A stretch of DNA of 64,000 nt from Sclerodactyla briareus (taxonomy: Eukaryota > Echinodermata > Holothuroidea > Dendrochirotida > Sclerodactylidae): positions 248,001-312,000 of the forward strand of contig JAODTK010004110.1 of the NCBI GenBank assembly GCA_026419785.1, written 5' to 3'. The notes beneath the pieces are model-generated. The model was not told the DNA's origin. It ran no database searches and saw only the letters and a list, made by a program, of their open reading frames with translations. Numbering within the stretch: position 1 is the stretch's first letter; every line of letters begins with the position of its first letter. Both the position numbers and the translations under genes were made by a program. Positions 22,694-33,482 of this stretch are shown in pieces.

Positions 22694-25668
22694 TGAGGAG
22701 TCGCACTATTGTGTTAACACGTGAAACATTTTTTTTGTTTACTCTGTCCTGAATTTCTCCTACTATATTCCCGACGTTATACCTATGTTGCTTTATAGTA
22801 ATTTATTGAATATCAAGTGGAAGCAAGATTCTGAACATCCTTCGATGTGAGTGTTCCCCTGTTTCAGCATAGGCTATAAATATACGCGGAAAGTCAGCCT
22901 TTCACGGAAGCATAATAACGATATACTCAACGCGAAATACAAACCAATTGCGTTCGTCGGGGCAGAACACAATCCAGTTTTGAGTATAACATCGTGGAGT
23001 GAACTCGAGTTTAAAAACAACCTGCAGGATGATTTATGACGGGCTTATACAAGCTGGATAAAAACTGAATGCCAGTCCAAACCGGAAATTCATTCAACCT
23101 CTGTTACGGAAGTTACAGCCTGAAGTTGTGTATTGTGAAGCATGTGTAGTTGCGCAGGATCGAAACGCAACCTATCCGTGTGGAGACAAAATGCCAATCA
23201 TGACGCCCAAATTCACGTGTCACTACTGTAGTGAGGCGCTGTTAGGGGCATAGGAACACGGCTCCGAACTGACTTCAGCTGTTGGCATAGGTGCATGCAG
23301 AACGCTTCAGTACAGTTGTGTTCCCGGCTTGAATTGACCTCGAGCAGACATGTGTGTCAATTCAAAAATCAATGTTTGAAGACACGAGAACTATAACGGC
23401 AAGCGAACGCGGCGTTAACGGCGAAGGCGAAACCGAAGTGGGGTAATAATTTATTGAGGATCCGATTTGTTCACATCCGACGATTTGCTTCCTGAGAAAA
23501 GAAAAGGCGAAGAAAAAGTTTGGATGTTTGATGTAGGAACTTTCAATCTTCGCGATTAGCATTTAACTACCGTCAAAAGTGACTAGAAATATTTGGTAGA
23601 GACCATTTCTTGGAGGTGAGCTTTCTTTGCTCTAACGGATTTCTTGAATCAATCAACTATTTTTGCAATACTTGAATTACAGATGGGCGGTGAACCTCAA
23701 CACAGAATTATTTATTCCGAACATTGATGAAGTTATCTCCAATGAGGGTCGATATTCGGTTCGAAATTTTGAATTATTGAAATTCGTGACGCTCCTATTC
23801 ACAGAGACGTTATGACCTTCGATGCATCGAATAAATGTATTCATTGTAGTGGCTAATGTGATCTCCCATTGTCAACTAACGTTTTCACGTTATCCCGCAT
23901 TTTTTTTTTACTTGATATATTCATCCATGACGGCCTCATTTATTCCTCTAAAATACTCTCTGTATCTTTTGGATTCTTGAGCGGCAACATAAGCAGTGGG
24001 TCGGCACAGGGAGGTAAGCGCGGGGTCGGGAAATCATCAGCCCGCGTCATTCTCTGATATCGGGTCCGAGAAGCCAAAGCGACACCCCCAAAATAAATCT
24101 GTACAAGAATTATCCAACGAGAGGTCCGTGGTTTGACTGTTGCATGGTGGGTAGCTATGGGGTGGGGGGGGGGGGTGGCGGGTGGGGGTGTGCAGTGAAA
24201 TACCAGGCAACACTTCTCCGTGGCTACGCGACGGCACGCCACCTTTTCAGACGGTCGTCGCGTCCCTGGAACTCAAACGATTAGTCAATTATTTTCATAT
24301 TTCATATTTTTCCGGGCTGCTGGATGCCTGGAGTTCAAAAGGAATCATCGGAACGAACAAAAGGGAAGGGGTTGCCACGACCCGCGTGTATGCAAATTAG
24401 GCATTTTCACCAACCTGAAATTTGTACAGCAATGGAGGGATATTGAGGTGATCTGGAAGTTTCCGATTCCTTTTCTTATATAAAACACAAACCACATATG
24501 AACCCAATTAGCTTCTTTTGAAGGAAAAAAAGACCACACACAACTTTTTGCTTAACAACGCATCATGAGAAATTAATATGAGAGAAAAACAACGACAGAA
24601 TTTTCCTAGATTTTTGGCCGCATTTTTGGCAGTTTTCAGGCATTTTGTGTGCAATTCCCAACGAAGTTCACGTCCAAGAAACAGGTTCTATTCACATACA
24701 CCACTATAACAATTAAATTGGATATTTTCTCAATCAACCAACCCCCCCCCCCAAAAAAAAAAAAAAAACAGGGGGGGGAGAGTGGAGTCGCCTCTTCGTC
24801 CGCGCCGTGTTGACCTGTATGGGCCCAGAAGTAGGCCCACGTAAGCGTAGTACGGGTACTGGTTCCGCTGGACTTCGCTCAACGGGAATTTGACGATGTG
24901 GCATGGACATCCCGGGTCTTGCTCTTGGGTTCGAGCGGTAGGAGGCGCTATGGGCAGGTTTAGTGTTTATACAAACCACATTTTTTGTACTGACATGGAT
25001 AATTGTGTCGCACAAACAATACACAGTGGCATAGCGCCCTCCACCCCAGAAAACTTGACCGCGGTCCACGCCAGCTTTACACCAACAGATAATATACGGT
25101 TTTTGCTGGCTGTAGCCGCCGCCAACCGCCTCCGCCGCCGCCGAAACTTTATGTGTCAGCGCAAAAGAACGCTTTTATGCTCCATCGATTTAGAAGAAAC
25201 CGAAAACTTCGGCGGTCCCCATTGTGGGTTTTTTTTAGCGATCAAAATTGGCATAATTCAGCAATGGTGTATTACTTTGCCGGTAGCTTTTGAAGGACTT
25301 GGAGGATGTTAAAGTTGGTCTTGAAACATGTGTGATTTCCAAGAGTCAAGGAGGTCAATTTCTGTTTTGTTGTTGTTTTTTGGCCAAAAGTTGTTGTGTT
25401 GATCCTGAACACTGGACAGTTACCGGTAGGTAATTTCAAAAGGCACGTTAGTCCAAGTTATTTCACACTGTTATTTTCCCACACAGTATAGACTACAGTA
25501 TTGTAGAATCTACAGTGAGTTACTGGCCCAACTCACTAATGTACAGTGTAAATCACTTGGCCACCACTCTGCTGGCGTACGCGCGGCATTAGATTTAACA
25601 ATAGGTAGTGCAAGGGATGCGACAGCACGTACAATCTGAAGGTTATAGGTATAAACTTCCGAAACGAG
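22694..25668. other. No supported gene; repeat scraps
   Basis: It holds a fragment of the long-inverted-repeat element (about 23055-23170, AGTCCAAACCGGAA.TTCAT) and, at about 25090-25440, a relative of the GCC/AGGTCA repeat of 6.6-7.2 kb. A plus-strand frame at 24890-25312 is open for 140 codons but runs straight into that repeat. G-runs lie at 24160-24190, and C/A-runs at 24741-24768. Confidence 0.45.
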
Positions 25669-25689
25669 CCCCCCCCCCCCCCCCCCCCC

Positions 25690-25723
<34 letters not shown>

Positions 25724-25746
25724 ACCCCACCACCCCCCCCACCCCC
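25669..25746 (+). repeat. ~78-bp poly-C tract
   Basis: An almost pure C run with a few A interruptions. It produces false glycine- and proline-rich open frames on both strands. Tracts like this form i-motif/G-quadruplex structures and are hard to sequence, so the true length is uncertain. Confidence 0.95.
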
Positions 25747-25962
25747 TCAGCCTTACTCTTCCCGGGGTGAGGGCGACGACGAGAAGGGCCAACGGGGATA
25801 GTATCAGTATTTCACCACGACGAGCTCGTTTCAGTTTTAGAGGCCACTAAATTCGGCACATGGAAGAAAATGATGAAAGCTAGGCCCCATACGGGAACTC
25901 TGAATATTCAGTGCTTGTAGGTTTATTGATTCAGCATGGTGCCTGGGCGGGCTCCAAGTTAC

Positions 25963-26290
25963 TAGTAGGTGGTGCGTGGTTGGCCTAATTTGCGCAGGCC
26001 TCGAGCTTGGAACCCAAAGGGTTGTGGGTTCGGCCCGCCACGTGTTCCCCTTTAAACAAGGTAATTATCCCGCTGCTTCTCGCACAGGTGGACCAAAATG
26101 AGGACCGTGAGAAAATCAGTCACAACCGCGTGAGTTTTTTTTTAAATAGCTGCCGCGATCAAATTCCGGGATTGTCGGACGTGCGTGACTGGTTCGGTGG
26201 TTCCAATGATCGGAGTAATGTTGTGAAGCGCTTTGAACACTTTGGTGGTGAAGCCTATATAAGGAACTCGACATTATCATTAACTCATCG
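25963..26290 (+). mobile_element. tRNA-derived SINE
   Basis: The head (25968-26041) has TGGTTGGCCTAATTTGCGCA as an A-box region and GTGGGTTCGGCCC (26024-26036) as a strong B box, about 40 bases apart. The 3' part, GAAGCGCTTTGAACAC followed by CTATATAA (26225-26272), is the tail common to many CR1/L2-mobilised SINEs, followed by an ATTATCATTAA end. Total length is ~325 bp. It is non-coding and would be transcribed by RNA polymerase III if active. The lack of clear flanking duplications suggests that it is old. Confidence 0.75.
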
Positions 26291-27529
26291 ACTATTGCAG
26301 AGGTCGGCCAGATGACCCAGGTCACGGAGAAACAATAGGAGAATCATGATTGTCCAGGACAAATAAGCTAGTTCGGAGTTACAGTGTAATGAGAGATGAT
26401 TATGATATCGTGTCAAAGGTCAGGAATGGCAGTTCGACGTTGAACGTACATTGTCAGAGCGATCCTTCGAAACTCCCCTGCCGAAAAAATTACAAATCCT
26501 GCATCACCCCCCCCCCCGCCCCCACGAATGACATCCCAAACATGGATTGAATTGGTGACGTTCCCCCCTTCAAAATAGTGGTCCCCTGAATTGTTCAGTG
26601 GTGAGTATATGCACTTACAACCACGAAAAGCTACCAAAGTTCTAATTCGTGTGTACACACAGTAACGCTCTAAATCGTTTTGGGAGACACTGAGTCTACA
26701 TGACCCTGCCTGAGTGTCGCAATTTTTTTTTCCTCTATATAACATGCACGGCAACTGGTAAATTATCGTCCTTCATACTACCTTCAATTATTCCCCATAT
26801 TGGCTTATTTGCTGCGTGCCGGTCCTCGTAACTCCACCGTGACTCCATTCCCACTCCTCCTAAAAAACCCAATCACTATGCTAACTGAGTACATAGCCCA
26901 TGTTCCCCATGCAATACTGGCTTGAGCTGATATACCGGTATATTACTCCACGCTCGGAACATTCCGCATTCATCCCCCCCCCCCCCCCCCATGAACATGA
27001 AATGATCACAACCAACCTTGTCTTCATTACAGGGCTAGTTATTTTTCTCTACAATTGTATAGGTCCCGATAATAGCCTCATTTGTTTGTTATTGAAGCGA
27101 TATTTCATCCTAATTCAAATCCCCGCGACGACACGAGCGGGGGGGGGGGGGGGGGGCGGGGGGGATCAGCAGGTGATGATATCTAATAGCCGGGCGCCAC
27201 CACGGGGTTTGGCTCGCACCGTACATACAATGTTTTCATCAATAAGCAGGGAGGGACACTATCCTGCGGGTCCTCATGGGAGTAAAGCACCCCCGACCAT
27301 TTACTAAATCTTCCAACTTTCTTATTCCGGGGATATTTCTAAAAAATATTCAGTTGATAGGCTTCTGGCTACAATTTACTTCTCTTACACCTCTTTAGGT
27401 TATGCATCACAGAGGATTTACCATGGGTTCCCAATGCTGCGTTTCAGATGGGCCAGAACATCCGTGAATAAATTAGTATGCCACTGACCTTCATGTCGTC
27501 GATCTATCTAAGCTGCGCTACACTATTGA
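26291..27529. other. No gene seen; G/C-run rich
   Basis: C-runs at about 26507-26519 and 26973-26990, and a G-rich run at 27139-27164. Open frames here are prolonged by these runs and are not supported. Confidence 0.45.
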
Positions 27530-28015
27530 TTGCCGCGCCGAATTTCAAAGTAAAATGTTCTCCGTGCAATTGGGAGCTCCATGCAGATGGCCATTTTTCA
27601 TTCAAAATGAGTAGAAACTTGAATTTGAAATGAAAAAAAGGAAGGAATTCCACTTTATCACTTTAGCCAACAGTATGTTGATACGATTATAGTCTATGAA
27701 AGCAGAGCAGCACCGGTTGCCGCGAAAGTTAGCGAAAACTTGCACGGTGATTCCCAGATGGCCGTTTTTCATTTTGTAAATTGAAAATAAATATGCAAAT
27801 TTGAATCAATTTCATCTCAGCCACCGTATTTTCAAGCGTTTTATACTATCCATTCCAATCGACAATGAGGTCTTCTCAAATGCCAAATGGTGATCTCAAG
27901 ATGACTATTTTCATGTGATAATTTGAAAATAAACTTGAAAGCGTCAGTATGAATATCACCTTAGCCACTCTTAGGTTCTTGGTGATTCCGAATTAGACCA
28001 TCCATGCGGCTATCT
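27530..28015 (+). repeat. Degenerate ~165-bp tandem repeat, three units
   Basis: Three successive blocks share the order [A/T]TGCCGCG..AA..T, CATGCAGATGGCCATTTTTCAT (or CCAGATGGCCGTTTTTCAT, CAAGATGACTATTTTCAT), an AAATAAA..TTGAA stretch, and TCA..TTAGCCA. Units begin near 27530, 27715 and 27880. Divergence is high, so this is an old tandem array or part of a larger repeat. Confidence 0.65.
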
Positions 28016-28481
28016 TTGCTCGGAAATATATAGTGGTCACAATATCAATTGACTAAAAGTGATATTGCTATCTCATTGATAGTGACTTTTGATACATGCA
28101 TCGAAATTTTACAGCGTTCGGGTAATAATTCCTACCTTTTCTTGTCTGAAAAAAACCTTAAATATTTTTTCCTAACTGGTATTCATGGGGTGCCAGATTG
28201 CATCTGGCGGGCTGATTTAGACCCGCGGACAGATTTTAGGAACTCTGGTAGGCGGTTTACGTATGTTTGAAAATATTTCCATGAACAGAAACAACTTCGG
28301 GGGGGGGGGGGGGGATTCAGCGTGTAATTTTGGCAAAGGCTGCATTAGCTCGCATTTTCTCAGCCGGTAGATGTCTTGAGCTGTAATGACCTCGAGGCGC
28401 GAGCTTAGGACGGAATATTCGAAGACAATGACATTACTAATCCCGATATGTTTAGGTTGAGGTGTGCACTGACAAAATAAA

Positions 28482-28790
28482 TTGGTCGCTAGACTAACAA
28501 AGTGCCTCGTTTGATCAACTTATGACTAACACTACGTTAGTCAATCTAGATGGACTAACCCATGTTTGTCACGCGCGTTAGTCCAGCTAGCTGGACTAAT
28601 ATATGGTTCTTAGTCAATCAATCATGTTAGTCAAGCTTGCTTGACCTAATATACTGTCGATGGACTAAGTTTTGACTGAGTTCTGGGTTAGTCTATCCGG
28701 TTTGCCTCTTAGCTTTCGACAAACTTTTGACTAACAGGTTGGTCCAGGGAGCTTGACTAATCTGCTTGGCGAACTTTCGACTGATGAGGA
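28482..28790. repeat. Array of TTAGTC...GACTAA dyads
   Basis: Over ~310 bp, short palindromes of the form TTAGTC-N10-GACTAA recur. Examples are 28537-28558 (near-perfect), 28578-28599 (a perfect 22-base palindrome centred on CTAG), 28627-28649 and 28739-28760. Additional half-motifs (GACTAA or TTAGTC) lie between them. At least twelve half-sites occur in both orientations. The spacers differ, so this is not an ordinary tandem duplication. No coding is present. Confidence 0.9.
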
Positions 28791-28880
28791 TTCAGATTGC
28801 TGGAATTGTAGCCTCCTTCCGTTACGCATGTTAGCGATGTGCTATACATAACCAGATAACAGGCGTACTAGTATAGCAGC

Positions 28881-30072
28881 CACTGGAGTAGCCAGGAATT
28901 TTTTGGGGGTGGCCATGGGGGAGGGTCTAAAAAATATTAAATAAATAAAATGGTAAGGGGGTGTCCCCCTCCCCTTTGGAATTGTTTTTTTTTTTTTTTT
29001 GCATTTTTAGGAACCCTCAGAATGACAGATGACATCTGGTTCTACATATGCCATCATTTGAAGTCAATTTTTTGGGAAGGGGGCAGAAAAAATCTACAAT
29101 ATTGAAAGCCGCATGATGGAAAAGTTATACGGCGCGCGAAACGCGCGGAGAGAAATTGCTTTTGATTGAAAATTCCTCCTGAATTTCGCCTTTGTCTGAA
29201 TTTTGATCACTTCCTGCCTGTAATATCGGTCTCAATTTCTTATCCTTTTCGGCTCCCTCATTTTGGACGAATGAATCAACTGTCTGGTATGAATTTGAGG
29301 GAGTGCCCCGCTCCCTCCTCTATGGCCATGCCTCCAGCAAGCCAGGGATGTACCCAGCATGCTATATAGCCACAGGATCAACAATTGCAATAATCTAAAA
29401 AACCCTAACTAATTTTCCCGAATCTCGGATACTTTATCATCGGTTTGTATTAAAGCAGACAACAAAACCACGGGTACTACTACTTTTTGTCCAAGAACCA
29501 CTCATTTTTTGCTCATTGCTTGGATATCATCTATGATATCCCTTACAGGCGTCCGGGGGTCACATTCCATCTTTTGCCACCCTGTTTTGCCGCCCGAACT
29601 GGGAGGGCTAGCTAGTAACCCTGCTCCCCTTGCCCTCGCCTCTGTTGGTTGATATTGACCCAACAATTGAAATATTCAAGCAATCTGACTGGGAATGAGG
29701 ACAGAGGGAACCACATAGTGAACAAATGGTGTTGGAACAATGGGTCTTTACGCAGCACCCCCTCGTAGGCCAATGTCTTTCTATGATCTAAAGAAACTTG
29801 CGCAACTCCAGATGGGTATAAAAAAATAGTGCATAGATAACGGGCATCTACTGCGCGCGAAGCGCGCAAATTTTTGCACACTGTTTGGATATTGACCAAC
29901 TATTGGGCTGTCAGAGCGAAGATTCGAGCAATGTGACTAGCAGATGAGGAAAGCAGAAGCCGCATAGTGCAATGTTGTGTCATTAAGTGAAAAAAATTGA
30001 AAAAAAAAATGGGGGGGAATTCGATTGGGCATGCCCCCCCAACCCCCCCCCCCCCTTCGGGCTACGCCAGTG
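28881..30072 (+). mobile_element. hAT-like non-autonomous transposon, copy 1
   Basis: The left end CACTGGAGTAGCC and the right end GGCTACGCCAGTG form short inverted repeats. Both sides carry the identical octamer ATAGCAGC (28873-28880, 30073-30080), a perfect 8-bp target duplication as made by hAT transposases. The interior holds G- and C-runs, two GCGCGCGAA.CGCGC palindromes (about 29130 and 29850) and CTCCCTCATTTTGGACGAAT. There is no transposase frame. A second copy lies at 50151-51434 in the same orientation. Confidence 0.92.
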
Positions 30073-30080
30073 ATAGCAGC

Positions 30081-32964
30081 GACAGACAAAAACCAAGAAA
30101 TTACGCTTGGAAATTAGGGCCTGTATGATTCAATTGTGGGGGCGATCCGCAAACGGTTATCAGAGAACAATTGACTATTATAGTCTACTTTTCGATTCGA
30201 TAATACCTCTTTATTTTAAATTCTATCATTTCATGACACCCTCAAATCCGACAAAATGGAGGGGGGGGGGGAGGCCCCAATGGCACGACGCCACTGCACC
30301 ACATCTGTTTAGGCCAGTAAGGTACAGGTCCCGACCGTCCAGTGACGCCCCCACCCTCTATTTTTTCAACGGTCGGTTATGTCACATTTCTAGGTATTTG
30401 GGGTCAAATTTCCGTAAGTGGTCAGGATACGGAGCTATGCATGAGCACCTGGAGTTGACTCTGGAGTTGAGCCATTGTAATCTGAAAACATTGTTCAGGC
30501 TCTGCCATTTTGTGGGTACGGTGGATCGATCGCAGGCTTCATTATTCAGTGGGGGTTCAACAAAGGTCAAATTGCAGCCATTTCCAAATAGGAAAACAAC
30601 ATGTCCATAAATCAAAAGAAGAAAAAAAGTCCTTGTTATGGGGCTCCAATCCTTTTCTCTAAAATATGAGGTCTGTTTGAGAGTGTGGGGCTTCGGAGGT
30701 GCTTGTTTAGTGTAAATGGGACAGGAAAACAAGAAGGACCTCAGTTTTCGAGAAGATACTTGCTAGATCCTGAAAAATACTGAAACTGCAATACTAGAAA
30801 ACGAAAGCGTATAAACAGATCTTCGTTTCCGCAAGAATCACTTCTAGTTTCCTGTGTCAAATTTCGAATACGGCGTCGTCTGACAGAGGCGGTATCAAAG
30901 AAATAGAATGGTTGTTAATTCAGTACGAAGCAGAATAATTCATTTATCATTGTTCGTGTTTGTAGTATGAGTATCGTATGAAACTGAATGTGTGAAAAAT
31001 GAAACACTGTCAAACGAGACAGCCACAGACAGACAGGGTTTGCGTTCTTCACTAAATCACAGCCTATCGTTGATTTGTCATTGTTAGGACCAGCCTCAAC
31101 TTAACGTTAGGCCAATCAAGTTGCGCGAGTCAGGTTAATTTGTTACCAGGGTAATGATTAATCGTGTACTGTAGTGTTATAGTTGGCTCACGGTGAGTTA
31201 GGCGGCATGATGTTCAAAGTGAATATCACTAATTTGTGGGTGTATCACGGCCCCAATCTTGATTATTTTGTTCCGGTTATTTATTTTAATATTAATGCAG
31301 GAATTTCTCATTGAAATCTGATTTTTCCAAAAGTAGTGAACATATTGGTGATGTGAGCTAGCACCCGTACCGCTTTACATCAGTTTTATTAATTATCAGG
31401 GCGTGCGTTATGAGGGGGCCCCCAGCGCGGCGCGCTCCTTAAATTTTGAGTTACCGACGCGATCACGACGATCCGAAAAAATACCACGTGCATTGCTCTA
31501 CTCGTATCCCAAGGGAGAGCAAATGGACTGCGCTCCCCACGAAACCCGCGAGCGCTGCTCAGTACTGCCAGGTACTGTACAATACATTGCCAACATGGAT
31601 CAGTTATTCCTGCTCTGAAACACGTGCAGCGCAGTCCCGCTAGAGCGTTGTACGCCCCACGTCTGAGCCACGTAGTGCGGAGGGGCCACTACGGCAACAC
31701 TCCACATACACGTACTAGGCCTTTCCATTGGATTGATTTTAATACGGTGGTGTCGGATCCGATCTCCGAGGACGACCATAATTCTCTTTCGGACAACCAC
31801 AACTTTAACACTTGGTTGCCCGACAGACAACCATTTTCTCTTCAAAAAAATTTTTTGTTATGATATGTCTCTCCTAAACGTGAATTTCCCACTGCATTCT
31901 TTTGATTTGGACATTATTCAACAAACCCAAAATTCATTTCTAAATTGTCAACGCCTCACATCGTCACATTTACGTGAGGAACGCTAGGCTAGCTAGCGCG
32001 AAGCTGGTCGGCTCGCTGCACGCCCATATCCACAACCGCTTGACAGTGGAAATTTACTGTGCTGTGAATAGAATACACGGGTGGCTGATATGTTATTGTT
32101 TTATTGACATCGATCACGGATGCCACACGATGTACGATGTTTACAAACATCGTACCACTAGCAAGGCATGGGAAAACGACTTGTCCTACAGGTCTATGCA
32201 ACAACATATGGGCATTTCGAATTTTTACCAAACAGTTCTTAACGTTGATATTTCGCCAGAATGTACATGTATTAGTTATAATATATATATGTGTTCTGGT
32301 AGAAATCACTGGCAAAATAACGTTAAAAAACATCGATCTGAATGCTTCCAAAAAGATAAAATGACTAAAACAGACATGTAAAATGGTCATTGTCAAGCAT
32401 TTTACGATAAGTTGAAAGACCATCTTTCGCGTTCAGTCTTCAGACGGTGGATTTATTTTTTAGGCTCAGGGTACATGTATAAAATGATAGCAACTTCAAC
32501 AGTCTAGGGCTTGGTGGCTGTGCTCGTGGACAGAAAAAATAGCCTAGATAGTTTGAGGCCTCCTCTATCCCCATGATCTGATATTTTCCTACATAATAAA
32601 ATCATTCCCCAAGATGAATAATTTATAGATCATAAAAAAAATTTGAAGATACAAAAATGTGCTTTCGGCGGGATGGAGAACTTTTCAGTGTTACAGAATT
32701 TGGAAGTCCAAAACAAAACTTTTATGTAGGGGCCCACTGTAGGAGTGCCTGTCAATGGTAAGAGATCTCAGTGAAGAACAGCAGTACCACCAGTTGTGAA
32801 CACTTGTATTTTTGTCATCTATTTTATCAGTAATACAAGGCAAGGATTCGGACAACAAATTGCTAGTTCTCTTACAGTATCAAAGTGTGATACATGTACA
32901 TGTAGCTCAGAATCTCAAATGAAAAAAACTTTGTTATCAATCGTTTCATTCACTCTAAAGTTTT
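30081..32964. other. No supported gene
   Basis: The frame at 30107-30610 (167 codons, plus) overlaps 30382-30732 (minus), and the frames at 31974-32423 overlap on both strands. None shows a domain. A GC-rich patch with GGGGGCCCCC lies near 31410-31440. Confidence 0.4.
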
Positions 32965-33260
32965 TTTGTGAGGGGGACAGGGGAGGGAGGGAGGGATGAA
33001 GACATGGAGGGGGAAGGAGGGGGAGGAGGAAGGGGGTGGAGGGGTCATAGGAAAGGAGGGAGGCAGGGGGGAGGGGACAGTGATGGAAAGGTCTCTCAAT
33101 AAAAAAATCCTTCAAATTATGCCTTAGCGGAGAAGGCAAAAACGGGGAGAATTGTTGACAAGAGGAGACGAGAGAAACAACAGGAGAACAAGGACAAAAC
33201 AATGGGAAGGAAAAGACAGGGGAGAGGAGAACCTGCAAACAAATATAGAAAAGAAAATAA
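32965..33260 (+). repeat. ~300-bp polypurine tract
   Basis: From 32965 to about 33090 the plus strand is almost entirely G/A with many GGG and GGGG blocks. Purine bias continues, less strictly, to 33240. Such strand asymmetry can form triplex or G-quadruplex DNA. The minus strand therefore shows an artefactual open frame rich in P, S, L and F. Confidence 0.9.
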
Positions 33261-33353
33261 ACAATTAAACTGATAAGGAATTGGTTATGCAGAATTCTCC
33301 ATTTAGGTTGGAAAATTTCTAAAATAACCAATGGGCCTTACTCTGCATAATGG

Positions 33354-33482
33354 AGAGATACAAATTGCTCTCGTGAGACCTCAAGGAGAGCAAAATGGCC
33401 AGAGGTGTTCTGACTGAATGCATCTAGGAGAGCAATATGAGCACCCTGCAGTCCCCAGGAAAGCATTACAGTGCTCTCCTGG
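33354..33482. repeat. Short array of inverted TGCTCTC / GAGAGCA motifs
   Basis: TTGCTCTCGTGAG, AAGGAGAGCAAAATGG, TAGGAGAGCAATATG and GTGCTCTCCTGG follow one another at 25-60 base spacing. They form two inverted pairs around a middle pair of direct repeats. The layout resembles the arrays at 28482 and 40617 but with a different core word. Confidence 0.6.

Noticed and set aside
25510-25850. Glycine- or proline-rich proteins
   Set aside because: They are translations of the ~78-bp poly-C tract in different frames.
30107-30732. 167-codon plus-strand frame
   Set aside because: It begins at the edge of the hAT insertion, runs through a G-run, and the opposite strand is equally open. No family was recognised.
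32915-33331. Pro/Ser/Leu-rich 138-codon frame on the minus strand
   Set aside because: It is the complement of the polypurine tract; strand asymmetry alone keeps it open.
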